Part shown: positions 34,676 through 47,400 of the stretch, piece after piece
How the letters are laid out: each line of letters begins with the position of its first letter
Position numbering within the stretch: position 1 is the stretch's first letter
From: Aralia elata
Lineage: Eukaryota; Streptophyta; Magnoliopsida; Apiales; Araliaceae
Assembly (NCBI GenBank): GCA_034770075.1
Contig: CM068387.1
Location: forward strand, 77,315,971 to 77,379,970
Length of the DNA stretch: 64,000 nucleotides
Direction of reading: 5' to 3'
Notes under the pieces: generated by a model
The model's database searches: none
The model's input: the letters and a program-made list of their open reading frames with translations, nothing else
What the model was told of the DNA's origin: nothing
Translations under genes and position numbers: made by a program

Positions 34676-37503
34676 AGTAAATCTTTATCAAGTTATTAAA
34701 TATGCAATCGAAGAGCACTAACCTAGGAATATCACATCAATCCGGCTTCCATCGCCAATTCGTATACTGAGAATCTTTTCTTCCATTGCTTTGGCAATCA
34801 TGAGTCTCATCAACAAAGGGCAACTCCCTGGTTTATTAATTAGTAATCATAAGCCTCATCAACAAAAGGTTTTAGCAAGGGTTTTCCATTCGAATCGAGA
34901 TCGGAAATGGGTTTCAAGTCATAGCTAGGGACAACAATATGCCTAACCTCATATCAATACTAATATATAAAAAGTAAATACTAATATATCAAGAACACAT
35001 AAAAGTAAAATCTGATGATGTTAACTCAAATAAAGGGATGCTTGAAGCAGCTCTAAAAAAGCTAGAATACAACTCTCTGGTAAATATTTTACTTTTTCCC
35101 ACCTTATACTTCCAAGTTTCAACCAATTATAAATAAAATTCTGGTCAGGTTCCGTAGTTATATGACCTTGCCAATGAAAATGAGTTGCTTTGCAATGAAT
35201 TCTTTTTTTTTTTCTCTATCTGTTGTTGCCTTCCCCAGTGCTTTTACAGGAATACTTCATTTGAACAACATACATGTATACCATGATCATTGTGTTTCAA
35301 TGATTATCAGGTTACTAAATTTTTAACATCTATAACAGTACTTGGAGAAAGAACTGAAAATATATTTTTCTAGCTATGGAATTTTTGCATTGCGTAATGC
35401 TATCCACATAATTGGCAATTAGAACAACAAATCCCTTCATTATGTTCTGTTACTCCCACACAGATAAACCACCAATAATTTAGTTAAAGGAACCTACAGT
35501 TCTTTTTCATCTCACCTTGTGATGCCAATCCAATCAAGTTAACAGTAAAGTGTGGCTATTGGACCCTTTGGGCTATATACAGCCAAATATATATAGAACT
35601 AATTAATCAAATAGTTAATACCTGAACAATGAGACTGGCATCGAGCTCGAATCCATCATTAGAGATCGAAGAATCAAAAAGCCGGCTACACTGATCCAAC
35701 CGTTGGCTCTCGTCTCTATACTCCGAGATTCTCTCCCAATCCACACATATCACCATCTTAATAAATTAATAAACTTCATCAAAAATTCATATTTTTTAGT
35801 AAATTCAACTCTTCGCAAATTAATATACTCCCCCCAAAAAATCATAATTTTTAGAAAATTTAATATTTTGGTACTCACTTAACACTTAAACTACCAAATG
35901 AGCCCTAATTTAAAACATACTTGATCTTGAGGAGGAATTTATGAGAATCAGCGTGTAGGTCGGCCCGTTTAGTTCCATAGCTAGCGGGAGCTGAAATGGG
36001 AGGTTGGAACAGGGACAGTTGTTGTTGCTGCTGGGCGTTAGTGGAGGAGAAGGATTGAGAGGAAAAGAAGTCAGTGAAGAGGCAATTGTTTATATGGGTG
36101 AACCGATCGAGGGAAAGAAGAGAAGGAGTCGATCGAGAAGAAGAGAATGAGTCGATCGACTCTGAATAAGAGGAGTCGATCGAGAAGAAGAGAAGGAGTC
36201 AGTCAATTGAAGGATGGAGTCGATTCCAAACTTACGTGACTTTTTCAATTAACCAAGTTAACTCTTAATTAATTAAGGGTTGACTCAACGAGTTTTTCGA
36301 TTGAAGGATCGTCTGTCCTGCTTTTATATTATGGAGATTTGATCTTACAAATTTTTGAATAGGCTTTTTGGGTCCAAAATTTGTCAATTTGAAAAGCAAG
36401 GGGAGCTACCTTTTGAATTTTTAAAATCTATAATTTCGATAATCACAAATTCACAACCAACGACTATACAAAATTGTTGCAAAAGAGTAAAACCAAATAT
36501 CGAAGGAGAGAATGACATTGAACTTTGGTTCATAAATTTCTTAACTTGGTGTCCTATTTAATGAATAAATTAGACAAGTATGTCAAATTTTTTTTTTTAA
36601 TAAAACTGAATATATCGTGTGTATTTATTTTTTTGTTCTTCATATAATTTATGTATGACTGTATTGTTATTCTCTTTTAAATTCTAACAATTATGAAAAA
36701 TGAATACAATGTAAATTAGTTATTTGTCTTTAAGGCCTATTGTGGTTTTAGCCGAAAATGCTACTTGAAGTTCTTACTGGAATGGGTGATCCATAAATTT
36801 TCCTGAACTCTGAAATAAAATACAAGCAACAATCTACTAGTAATATGTTGATTTTTATTAAAGAGAGTAAAAATTTACAGAAAATCAAACTCGACTCAGC
36901 TTCACTGGCTATTTAGATTCAGCTCTAATATGTTATATTCTAATTAAATATGTAGGGTTGAGTTTGATCTCAATCCACAAAGTGAGACCTCCATTAATTA
37001 GTTACGTATTTTAGAAAAATAATTTTGCTAATAAACTACTACTATTGATGTTTGTTCTTCACCAAATTAGTTACATACTTTTTGATAACCATGTAAAATT
37101 TTATAAAATCAAAATTAAATCTATCGACTCATAAATACCAATTTCTAAGTATAAAATTAAATATTTGTTGATATGGAAAACATTTCTATAAACACGTCGT
37201 AAAATAAAAGGAGTTTAAATTAGGGAAAATCCGAAAATATGGACCATATTACAATATTCTCAAAACTGATAAATCCTGATAATATTAAGATTTATTTTTC
37301 CTTTGGGTTGGTAAATCAATGAGAAATATATTTAAATATTTTTTCGAAAGAAGTTTAATTTAATAATAATATTCATGTAAACTTGATAAAAATTTACAAA
37401 AACCCCTGATTCCCAGAAATCTACATACATACAGAGTAGTCGCTTAGTAATTGAAACTTTACAAGGCTGTTCTGTGTGCTACAAGGGCTACTCAATTTCC
37501 GTC
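34676..37503. other. Region without a firm gene; unrecognised minus-strand coding-like segments
   Basis: No gene is recognised. Two minus-strand stretches look coding-like: 35756-35622, and 36130-35930, which contains a Gln run ('NAQQQQQLSLFQPP'). Near 36090-36200 there are repeated 'gagtcgatcgagaagaagag' units. The right part (36300-37503) is the ARP9 upstream region with nothing else visible. Confidence 0.3.
35622..35756 (-). other. Possible exon of an unrecognised gene
   Basis: Minus strand: 45 codons starting ATG and 'MVICVDWERISEYRDESQRL', ending 'LDASLIVQ' before a CAG|GTATTA donor. A T-rich sequence ending in AG precedes the ATG. I do not recognise the protein, and no next exon could be joined. 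It may be a chance open frame or a gene relic next to the solo LTR. Confidence 0.2.
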
Positions 37504-37694
37504 ATGGTAAGAAATTTCCCGGCAAAAATTCTCAAATACTTCCGTTTTAACTTCATAATTTTCTTATTGAACAACTCTTTGCAAATCAGGATTACCTCAA
37601 ATCAGTTATTCCTTCCCATCTCCTCACTGAACGGGGCTCCAATCTTGTTGTCATTAATCCAGGTATACCCAAAACCCTAACCTATACACACTCA

Positions 37695-37732
<38 letters not shown>

Positions 37733-40700
37733 CACTATATTTTACAGTTGTAATTGGTGGTCTTTTGGTAATGTTTAATGTTCCTAGGTTCTGCAAATAT
37801 TAGAATTGGATTAGCTCAACAGGACACTCCTTTAAACATTCCGCATTGCGTTGCTCGCCGCACTACGGGAGCAAACCTAGCTCCTAAGAGAAATGTGCAA
37901 GATCAGGTTATCCTTTTTATTCTATTAATGTGAAGTTCAATTTTTTTTTAATTAATATATTTGTTGATAATTTCTTAATTTGGGGGGTTTTCAGATGCTT
38001 AATTCTCAGGTTACAACGGCTCAGCATATGGAGCGCGAGAAGGCCTATGATATTGTAAGTGAATTTAAGTATTACACTCCCTCTGTCTGGAAGAAAGAGT
38101 ACTATTATTATGGAAATTATATATCATTGTGACAGGACATGGAATTGTGCTAATTTCTTTTATCGATCTCTCAGATTGCGTCGTTGTTGAAGATTCCATT
38201 TTTAGATGAAGAGGTTGCAAATAACTCATTCCCACGTAAGGTAAGAGTTTTGTGTAACTGATAATAATAGAATTTGATGTTGGATTATTGCCTTAACTTT
38301 TATTATATGATACTAATTTATTTTGCGCTATTATTATGCCTGCCTCGTGAAATGGCCTCATATAAAAATGTAAATCCCTTATATGGTTCTATCTATGTTA
38401 CGAAGTATGGCTGAATAGACTGGTAGAAGTTTAGAGTTGCTTTATCATCAAAAACTTAACTTACCTTCTATTGTGTGTTATAGTACATGCTGGCGACACC
38501 CATGTTTGTGCTAATTTAGAACATCTGTTATGATTATGGCACTTTAGTCTTGGTTGAAAAAGCTTATAGCGATTGGCAACATTTACATTAGTACTAATAT
38601 CTGCTGGTGTTTGGGCATTTGTTTGTTGCCTAGATAGGAGTGTGGTGCTGCAGGTGAGAATTTTTTACCAATTGAAGAAGTGAACAAATGTGATGCTTCA
38701 ATAATCACGCTTCTCGATCCCACTGATAGCTTACAGTACTTTTTCTTATACTTTTGCCGTGACAATGATAAAGGAAAAATAAAAAATCTTGATGCACCAA
38801 GGTATAAAGATTGTCTGCTACAGATCCCTTAGCCTTCTTTGTTGTTCAATTAATTTCTGAATGCTGTACCTGAAGGGTAATAACGACTGAAAGTCACCTA
38901 TGTGAGTTAAAAAGTTAATAATTCTCAGTGACTATATGAATATGTGAAGGTTTATAGGGTTAGTATATAATTTTGTACTCTACTAATTTGATGAATAATA
39001 TGTTGCAGATGGGCCGTGTTGATGGATTTGCTCCACAGAGTAACAAGAAAGACACTACCTTCACTTGGACCGATGTGCTTGAGAGAAATTCCAAATCATC
39101 TTCAGTATTAGGTAAAGTAACTGTTATCGGACTAGTGTAATTCTTCTTTCCTGTCTGCTTTTGTGGTACTTTGTGGTGACTATCACCCGATTTTTAGGAT
39201 ATATTGGCATTAAATACTGTATAAACTTCAATTTCTATTGGAAATATTTCCATTTTCAAGTTGTCCCTACACTTGCCAAGCACCTACATAACGTTATCCT
39301 TTGTCAATACACAATACATATATGAGAGACGAGTTAGTGATCATTTGGCAGCACAATGCAGTGAAATGAAGCACTTTAATAGTAGAGAGAAAATTGCTTT
39401 CATATAAAATTCAAATAGTTTGGTAAAATTTTCTAAAGCAATTTATGGAGATACTCTAGTTAGTTTTTAAGATTAAATGTAGTTGTGCTTTCAAAAGCAT
39501 TAACTTTAGCTTCTCTAAAAAAAACCTTTTACACCCAAAATCTACGACAAACACCTTTGTTATGTTACTAAACACTTTCAAGCAATTCTTTGAATTAAAA
39601 GTGCTTTTCACTCACCCCACCACTTCGTCAAATGGGCACTTAGTATAGGTGAAATCGTGGAAGACGTATTTTGTTACTTTTTTTGTTCATATGTGTTATT
39701 AGTAAAGTCTGATCTGATTTTAATTCAGAGATGATTGTAAAGCTGCCCAAAACGCAAGTTTATGTACTTTGTGAGTGAATTGGGGTTTCCTGCAAAGAGG
39801 GTTACGATTTTCTGAGATTGTGAGATTGATTCGATTCCTGTGGGTGAACCACGCAAAGTATGTGTCTTGTATAATTGTTTTCTTTCACTGTTTTTGTTGC
39901 ATTGTTATTTTTTAACACTGTGAGCTTTATTTTTACATTGACATGCGATACATGAATAATGATAGTATATGCACAAAACACATATCATATGCATGTAGCA
40001 AACACATTTTCATTGTCCTGTGGCTGTTTATTTATAAAAAACTGTTTTTGAAATTTTATTTATTCAAAAGAGCTATAACAGAAATGTTTGTCTTCAATGA
40101 TTCTCTGTTACTTCTTTCTCCTCTCCAAAAAACCTTTACTATGCTTAAAGCTACTGAATAAAAAATAAATGAAACGAATAATGTGTGTAACTAAATTTAT
40201 TCCTGTAAATTTAAGAAGCCTAAATATATTTGTTGTGTTTATTATTTTAAATTTCACATATAAGCTGCCTTCACGGTGTATTTCGATACCATAAGACATT
40301 ATGTATTATATTTCACCCTCGTAATTACTACTTTCTTAGGTAATATTAAGAGTAATGGAGCTTAAATTTTGCAGAAAGTTCGTTGGATAAAGGTGGAACA
40401 AGTGAATCCCCTGAACAACTGGAAAACACTAGTAGTAGAGAGCTCCATTCAAGTGAAAGAAAATATAGAGAATGTATTTTTGGTGAAGAAGCTCTGAAAA
40501 TATCCCCCACTGAACCATATTGTCTGCGCCGTCCTATTCGCAGGGGTCATCTCAATATATCTCAACATTATCCTATGCAGCAGGTACTGTTAAATCTGCC
40601 AATTATTGGTTTGTTCTCTTGCACGGGGAAGGGATCAACACAGATTCCTGATGTAGTGCTTACTCATTGGGGCTTTTCTTTTAATAGTTTGTCCGCTCCT

Positions 40701-41455
40701 GTTAGAAGTAACCATATCTTCAGGAACAAGTTTAAAGATCCTGCAAGATACTAAAATTCTATTTGGAAGTCTGCATAACATGAAATTAAAATTTTGGTAG
40801 ACATAAATTTCTTCTCCATTATTGTTGCACAACCAGAAAAGGAAAGAAATTGGTTTGCATTATATTTGTTGCCAACTTAAAAACAATTTTATTGTTTTCT
40901 AGTTGCTAACAAGTAATTGGCTGTTAACACGTAATCTGACCATTCTGCAGGTACTTGAAGACCTCCATGCTATCTGGGACTGGATTTTGATTGAGAAACT
41001 GCATATTCCTCACAATGAAAGAAACCTTTATTCTGCTATTCTTGTAGTGCCAGAAACCTTTGATAATCGCGGTAATTACATGCTTATAGTTCACATATGT
41101 GCTTTTGCCTTCCTTTCAATAAATTTTATGCTGTGTTTTCTCTTTTTGTCGTCCCTGTGAAGCCTTTGTATATGTCTTTTGAAGAGAGTGTTAGTTAGTT
41201 GGATAATAATCTTATCTGACTAGTTTTCTTTTGTTCTTATAATTAGAAATAAAGGAAATATTATCTATTGTACTACGGGAATTGCGCTTCAGCACGGCAG
41301 TGGTCCACCAGGTGGGAATATTTCTCTTATAATTTAGATGATCATGAATTTTCTAAGATAACTATCGTATAATTTTGTTATTTGGATGTTTGATATTTGA
41401 TGGATATATAAAGTCCTTTAAAACCAAGCATTTCTTTGTCATCATTTGCATTTCT

Positions 41456-41486
<31 letters not shown>

Positions 41487-44400
41487 ATATGTGTGTGTGT
41501 GTGTGTATATATATATACCAAATAAGAAAACGTCATATAAACATCACTTTTTATACGATTATAATTTATAAAACCAACTTGTATGATTCGCAGCTGGTGA
41601 AAAGGCCTCTCTATTAAATTTTGGTAATGCATAATAACAGGTATTGCCAGGAATTAAGTCTTAAACAGGGTTTTTCTACCTACCACAGTATCATTAATAC
41701 TGGACCCTATACACGAGCTTTTAAAAACAAAAGAAACTAAACACATGGTCGGTTCACCATAGGTTTATACTCCCTCCGTCCCAAAATATCTGCTGTTTTA
41801 GCAAAAAAAATTTGTCCCACAATATTTGCTTTTTTCAAGATTTCAATGCATTTTTTCCTTTGTTTTCTAAGTTTGCCCCTTTACCCTAACAACTGCAGTT
41901 TAGAGAGAAAAATTGGCAACACATTAGATGTGTCTAGCCCGTCTTTACCAGCCCAATTCAATTCAATAAATTACAACCGTAGGAGTATTTTTTTAGCTAT
42001 TCAAGTAAACAAAAAAACAAATTCATTGCTCAAAACAACTGTTCAATTCAAGCATTGTATCAAGTACACAATCTATGTACAAGGTTACAGATGAAATGGC
42101 ATACAGTCCTCTCCAATTCATCCTCTATAATTGAGCCTCACATTTTGAACTTTCACTGATATTTTCAGCTTCTGTTCTTCCATATCTTTTAAAACCGCTA
42201 GCAAATTTGCTCGGTATGCTTCACAACGTTGACTTGCATTCTCCAACTCAGCAGTCAATTCCTGTATCTTCTTGTCCTGATTCTACAAATGGCGAAGCAG
42301 TGACAAAGTGTATCAGTAAAGACTTAAAGAATAGTCACAAAACTAGATGCACAAACAACCAGAACGAGAACCAAGCAACAATATGTAGGTTCACAACTAA
42401 CTTGAATATGTAGATACACAATTAACAGAAGATGGTCAGAAGATACATACCGAATCAAGCAACAATATGTAGGTAGTTGCGCACTTCTTCCACTAGTTTA
42501 GGTTCACAACTAACCTGAATAGGGAGCTGGCCTTCCCGTTCCAATATTTCTTTTTTGATATGAGGAACCTTGTATTGATTTGAACCTTTACATCTCATTA
42601 TTTCTTGCATACATAGCTGCAATGACAAAAATATCCGGTTGGAATTCACACTAGAAAACTCTTCAAATGCCTTAACAACTGCACTTATAAGCTCATCGAT
42701 AGATCGCATTGACTCTCTTTGTTGTAGGGATTGAATAGCACTGAAAAATCCGAGATCCAAAATATTCAAATCCGGAGAGTTTGGAGGTTGGCATAATAAA
42801 CGAATATCAAACCCATCTCTGGTCGCAGCTTCACAAAATGCATAGTCATTACAATCGACGTGTGTTCTTGCATTGTCTTGTTGAATGAAAATTGGAGATC
42901 CCAAATCATCTCTTGGCCATTTTTCCTTAATTGCAGGTAGAATTTTTTCAATCAAATAGGACCTTACAACATCCTTTGTCACCGAATCTATTGGTTTTGT
43001 CACAAGTGTGCCAGCAGGTCTGTTAACACTGTTCCTTCTAGCAGGTTCTTGTATGACAAAAGGAAACGCACCAATTTTTCCTGAGAATTGTTCATTTCCA
43101 TTTGCATCGAACCTTGGGCGAGCTAAAGCAACCAAAAACATGACTTTAACAATAAAATTCTTACTCTTACAGGGGCGATACGGGTCCGGTTCATTTCGTA
43201 GCATGTAGAACTTCTGAGCTTTCTTTGTCATAAAGAACCATTTCTCGTCAATGTGAACCGTGTTATACATGGCTTTGAAACTTGGGTTGTCTGGTAAGCT
43301 ACCCTCTTCAAGCATATCCAAACAAAATTGAAGTCTTGATCTTTTGTTGTCTTCAGTTAAGAAAGGTTTGACGGGACTTGAATGCCGTCGTATTTTTCCC
43401 TCCTGAAATAGTCTAAACAAAGTGCTCTTTGGGATATTCACAGCATGCGCTAAAGAGCGAATAGTTGTTCGCTTATGTAAAGGGACCTCACGGATTTGCT
43501 CCAAATCAACATGAACTCTTTTACGACCACAATTTTTTGTTCTTTGACTTGAGACATCAGCAAACACCCCACTGTTTTGTCCTCTCTTCCAAATGCGTTG
43601 AACAGTTGTTATATTAACTGAAAATAAAGGGGCCACCAAGTTAGTTGTCTCTTTTTTCAATTTTCCATTGACACTTTTTTGGAGCAGCAAATCGTATATA
43701 GCTTGGCGTTCCACATTGCTTAAATTTTTGTTTTTAACACTTGGTGCACTTGACATCACGGCATCTGCATTGAAAACAATAGACATGGAAGAAATGTTTC
43801 AAACTTTCATCTCTGCATCAAGACCTTTTTATAGACCATCCAAATCAGAACATGTTGATCTCGACATAAGTTGATACAGAGTCATAAAGTATAAGTTTAA
43901 TAATTACTACTTTAATAAAGAAATACACCAAAATACTTACCAAAGATAATGAAGAAATTACACCAAAAGAATAAAAATATGACCCTACCCTATTGTTAGC
44001 CTCTTTAAATTATCTGAATTTTTGGAACTTGAAAGTTTCCAACTTGGGATGTAATTGAAAGAAATCGTGCTGCTCCAATCAATCAGTACTCTTCAAAAAC
44101 TAGAAATTGCAAATAAGACCATATATAGCTTTAGTATAATTTTCTTTTCTCCCAAATCAATCACTAGTGTAATGTTAGCAAGAATAATGAATTATTTCCT
44201 GAACTTAGAAAATCCAAAACTAGAAATGGAACGAATCAAAGTATAAGTATAGCAAATAGAGCAGAGCAGGCAAGACTCGAGAGGCCATGCGTCAAAGCAA
44301 TTATACATAAATGATCTGTGCCATCACTTTGTTTTTTTAGATACATAAAAAGGCAGAATAAGCATAGGCTTCAACCCCCTAACTCTGTTTTTTCGTGTGT

Positions 44401-47400
44401 GTGTTTGTGTGATCTAGAGAACTGTCTTAACTTATCTCGAATTGCAGAACTTAGCTGTTATTTTCACAAGGTCAAAACAAGCTTTTTATGCAACTAAATT
44501 ATGAAAGGCAGAACTATTTTTGAGTAAAAATTTATATGCACATAAAAAGGCTTGAGTAACTAAATTAAATTTATATGCACATAAAAAGGCTTGAGTAAAA
44601 ATTTATATGCACATAAAAAGGCAGAACTCTGGAATACAGAATGTCATGTTTATTATGAAAGACCATTTCATTTTCATTCTCTAGGCCACTTCTCACCCAA
44701 TATTGACCGACATGAGTGAAGGAACTAGCAACCAAACGATGACGATATCTTGATGCAGAGGTGAAAAAAAAAAAGACAGGCAATAAACACATGAGTGAAG
44801 GAACTAGCAACCATAAAATACTCCTTCTTCAAGTTGAGAGAGAGAAACTTTACTAGATTCCAAAGTAGTTTGATTCTCCTGTATTCCTTCTTCAAGTTGT
44901 TCATCATCTTCTATAAGTTGCTCTTCTAATAACATATCATGGCTTGATGACGATATCTCATTTGGTGTCAAATTGAGGTCGAAATCACGTTCGAGAATTG
45001 ACTCGTCCACATCGACAGTAAGATCGTGCATTGGTTCCTTCTCTAGTTGCTTATCTCCACAATCAATATTAGGATCAACGTTGAGATCAATTTCAGCAAA
45101 CGGAATCCGAATTTTCTGCCTTGGAGCCATCGTTCTATGTGAAGCTCTCAAATATGCTAGTGCTCCTACAAACACAAACAGAGGAAAAATGCAGTAATTG
45201 CTGCAGAGAATCCGGATTTGCATTTCTCCTGCAATAATTGCTGCAGAGAATCTCTGCCTCTATGTTTGGGAATGGGGTTAGGGTTTGTCAATGTTGGAGC
45301 AGTAGATGTATGAAATGGAGTATTACGGACTAAGCAAACTGGATTGAATAAGCAAAAATTGAGCAGAGATTTACCTGCTGATAACTTTTTGGAGCCGGAA
45401 GTCAAAGCAACCCCTGATCTCCGACTGCGAGCCACGAGAGAAAAAATGGTGTTGTTAGCCTGTGAGTGAAAATATGTGAGTGTCGGTGGTTTATTCTAAT
45501 AAAATTAAAGTCAGTACATAAGGGTATTTTAGTATTTTTATCACATATATTGGTATCCGTGTAAAACTCTAAAACAACAGATATTTTGGGACAGAGGGAG
45601 TACTACTTACTAGTCTTTCGTGTCATCTGGTACCAAAAACAATCACCACTAAATGCTGTTGATGGTCGCAGAAGCAGTTAAAATATATAGTCGGGCCTTG
45701 TAGAGTGAGCACCTCACCTGAGAATGGGTGTTTAGATCATTGTGTGCTTAAGAACTCAGTTCACGAGTAGGTTTTAACTTTTACCTTTATTGAAGGCATG
45801 GAAGCTTCCTGTTATATCTTACAACTGATGTGGGAACTAGAGATCTTTACTACTTTTGCAATTAGAAATGTATGATAATTATCTATTTGTAAATTTTTGG
45901 ATGGGTCTCTGATTGCTGTGGGGCAGGGTGAGGTGCAGTCTCCCATACCTGAACCCCTCTCTAGGAGTGGTAGTAAATTTTTATAGTGCGGTCAACTAAT
46001 AATATCAAGGGAGATGTTATTACCAAAGCACTATTAGTTTTTATAATTATATATATTGTAGTGATTGGATTTGCTTCCGAGTCTCCTTTTTAAATATTTT
46101 TTTTGATTCATCAATTGTTCCTTCTTGTTTTTACTGTTGTTCTTTACTGTTTTTCTTTACGCCTTTGAGTTTCTCCTCTGGTATATGTGTTCTTATAGTT
46201 GATTTGTTGATCCAGGAAGGTATTGCTGCAGTTTTTGGCAATGGTTTATCAACAGCATGCGTTGTGAATATGGGTGCTCAGGCGACTTCAGTTATCTGCA
46301 TCGAGGTAATATTTATAATTAATCGCCCCCCCCCCCCCACCCCCAACCCAAAAAAAAAATTTAAAAAAAATGAGTTATGAGGCATTTCCAACCTTGTTGT
46401 TGGGCCACCAGCATACTTTGGTGTTTATATTTTAATAAAAAAAAATTGATAAGTGAATATTTAATATATTACAATAGTGCTTCGATGAATATAGAATGGA
46501 TACTAAAATTGGATACAAAATGATGTGTATGGTTATGGTCGGTTATAATCATTGGAACCATCTATTTATGGTAAATCATCAACTAATCATATTTTGGCAT
46601 ATTATTTTGTATGTTATTTTCTGTATCTGTAGCAATACTCAATAGATTAATTTGGGAGCATCTTTGATTAAAATAAAACAGTTTAAGTTTGGTGATGCAA
46701 CTTTAAATTTAGATAATTTTGCTTGTCAGAAGCAGAGTTTTTGCAATGCCATCCATCACCATCTTTTACGAGACAATATACAATAAGTACCATTAACATC
46801 ACCATGACCAGTACAAACAGATCATCACTAGTGCCATCTCAATTTTTATCAGAATCATAGGCATAACCAAACAAACAGTAGCACCACCTCCTAATCTACT
46901 CAATACAATCCATTCACCTCAATTTCTGACTTTCTCACTGATAGCGGCATTAAATATATAACTGCCATCTGTGTACTCTCATTATCAATTATTATTTATT
47001 AGTAGCAGTACTCCACCTGCTGAGACCCAATTGATATATAATCAGCCATGTCCATTTTTACTGCCATTATTGCTGTCACATGACTATTAAGATGGTTCTT
47101 CATAGTAGACCAATCTTTCACTCTTGTATAATCGTCATTTATTCTTCTGTTCATTTTCAGGATGGAGTAGCTCTTCCTACTACACAGATTACCTTGCGTT
47201 TTGGTGGAGAGGTGAATTTCATTTTTATTATTATTTATAAATATTTAATTCTTCTTGACTGGAGAAATGATGATTATCTTTCAGGATGTATCAAGATGCC
47301 TTCTCTGGACTCAAAGGCATCATCAAACATGGCCACCTATTCGTACTGATGCCCTTATGAGGCCTGTAGATTTGTTGATGCTGAACAGACTTAAAGACTC

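Larger units (their letters stand above)
41770..45600 (-). mobile_element. Plant mariner-like element (3831 bp) in ARP9 intron 9, apparently intact
   Basis: The left end reads CTCCCTCCGTCCCAAAATAT and the right end is its inverse. Over 32 bp the two differ at two positions. TA flanks both sides (41768-41769 and 45601-45602), the hallmark target of the Tc1/mariner superfamily. It carries an unbroken transposase gene on the minus strand, antisense to ARP9. With near-perfect ends and an open transposase, this copy is probably young. Confidence 0.92.

Noticed and set aside
38070..38100. Stowaway-like end 'actccctctgtctggaag' in ARP9 intron 4
   Set aside because: No matching inverse end within the intron, so an element cannot be defined.
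45166..45435. Open frame of 89 codons at the 5' side of the mariner element
   Set aside because: It does not join in phase to the transposase exons and probably lies in the element's promoter or leader.
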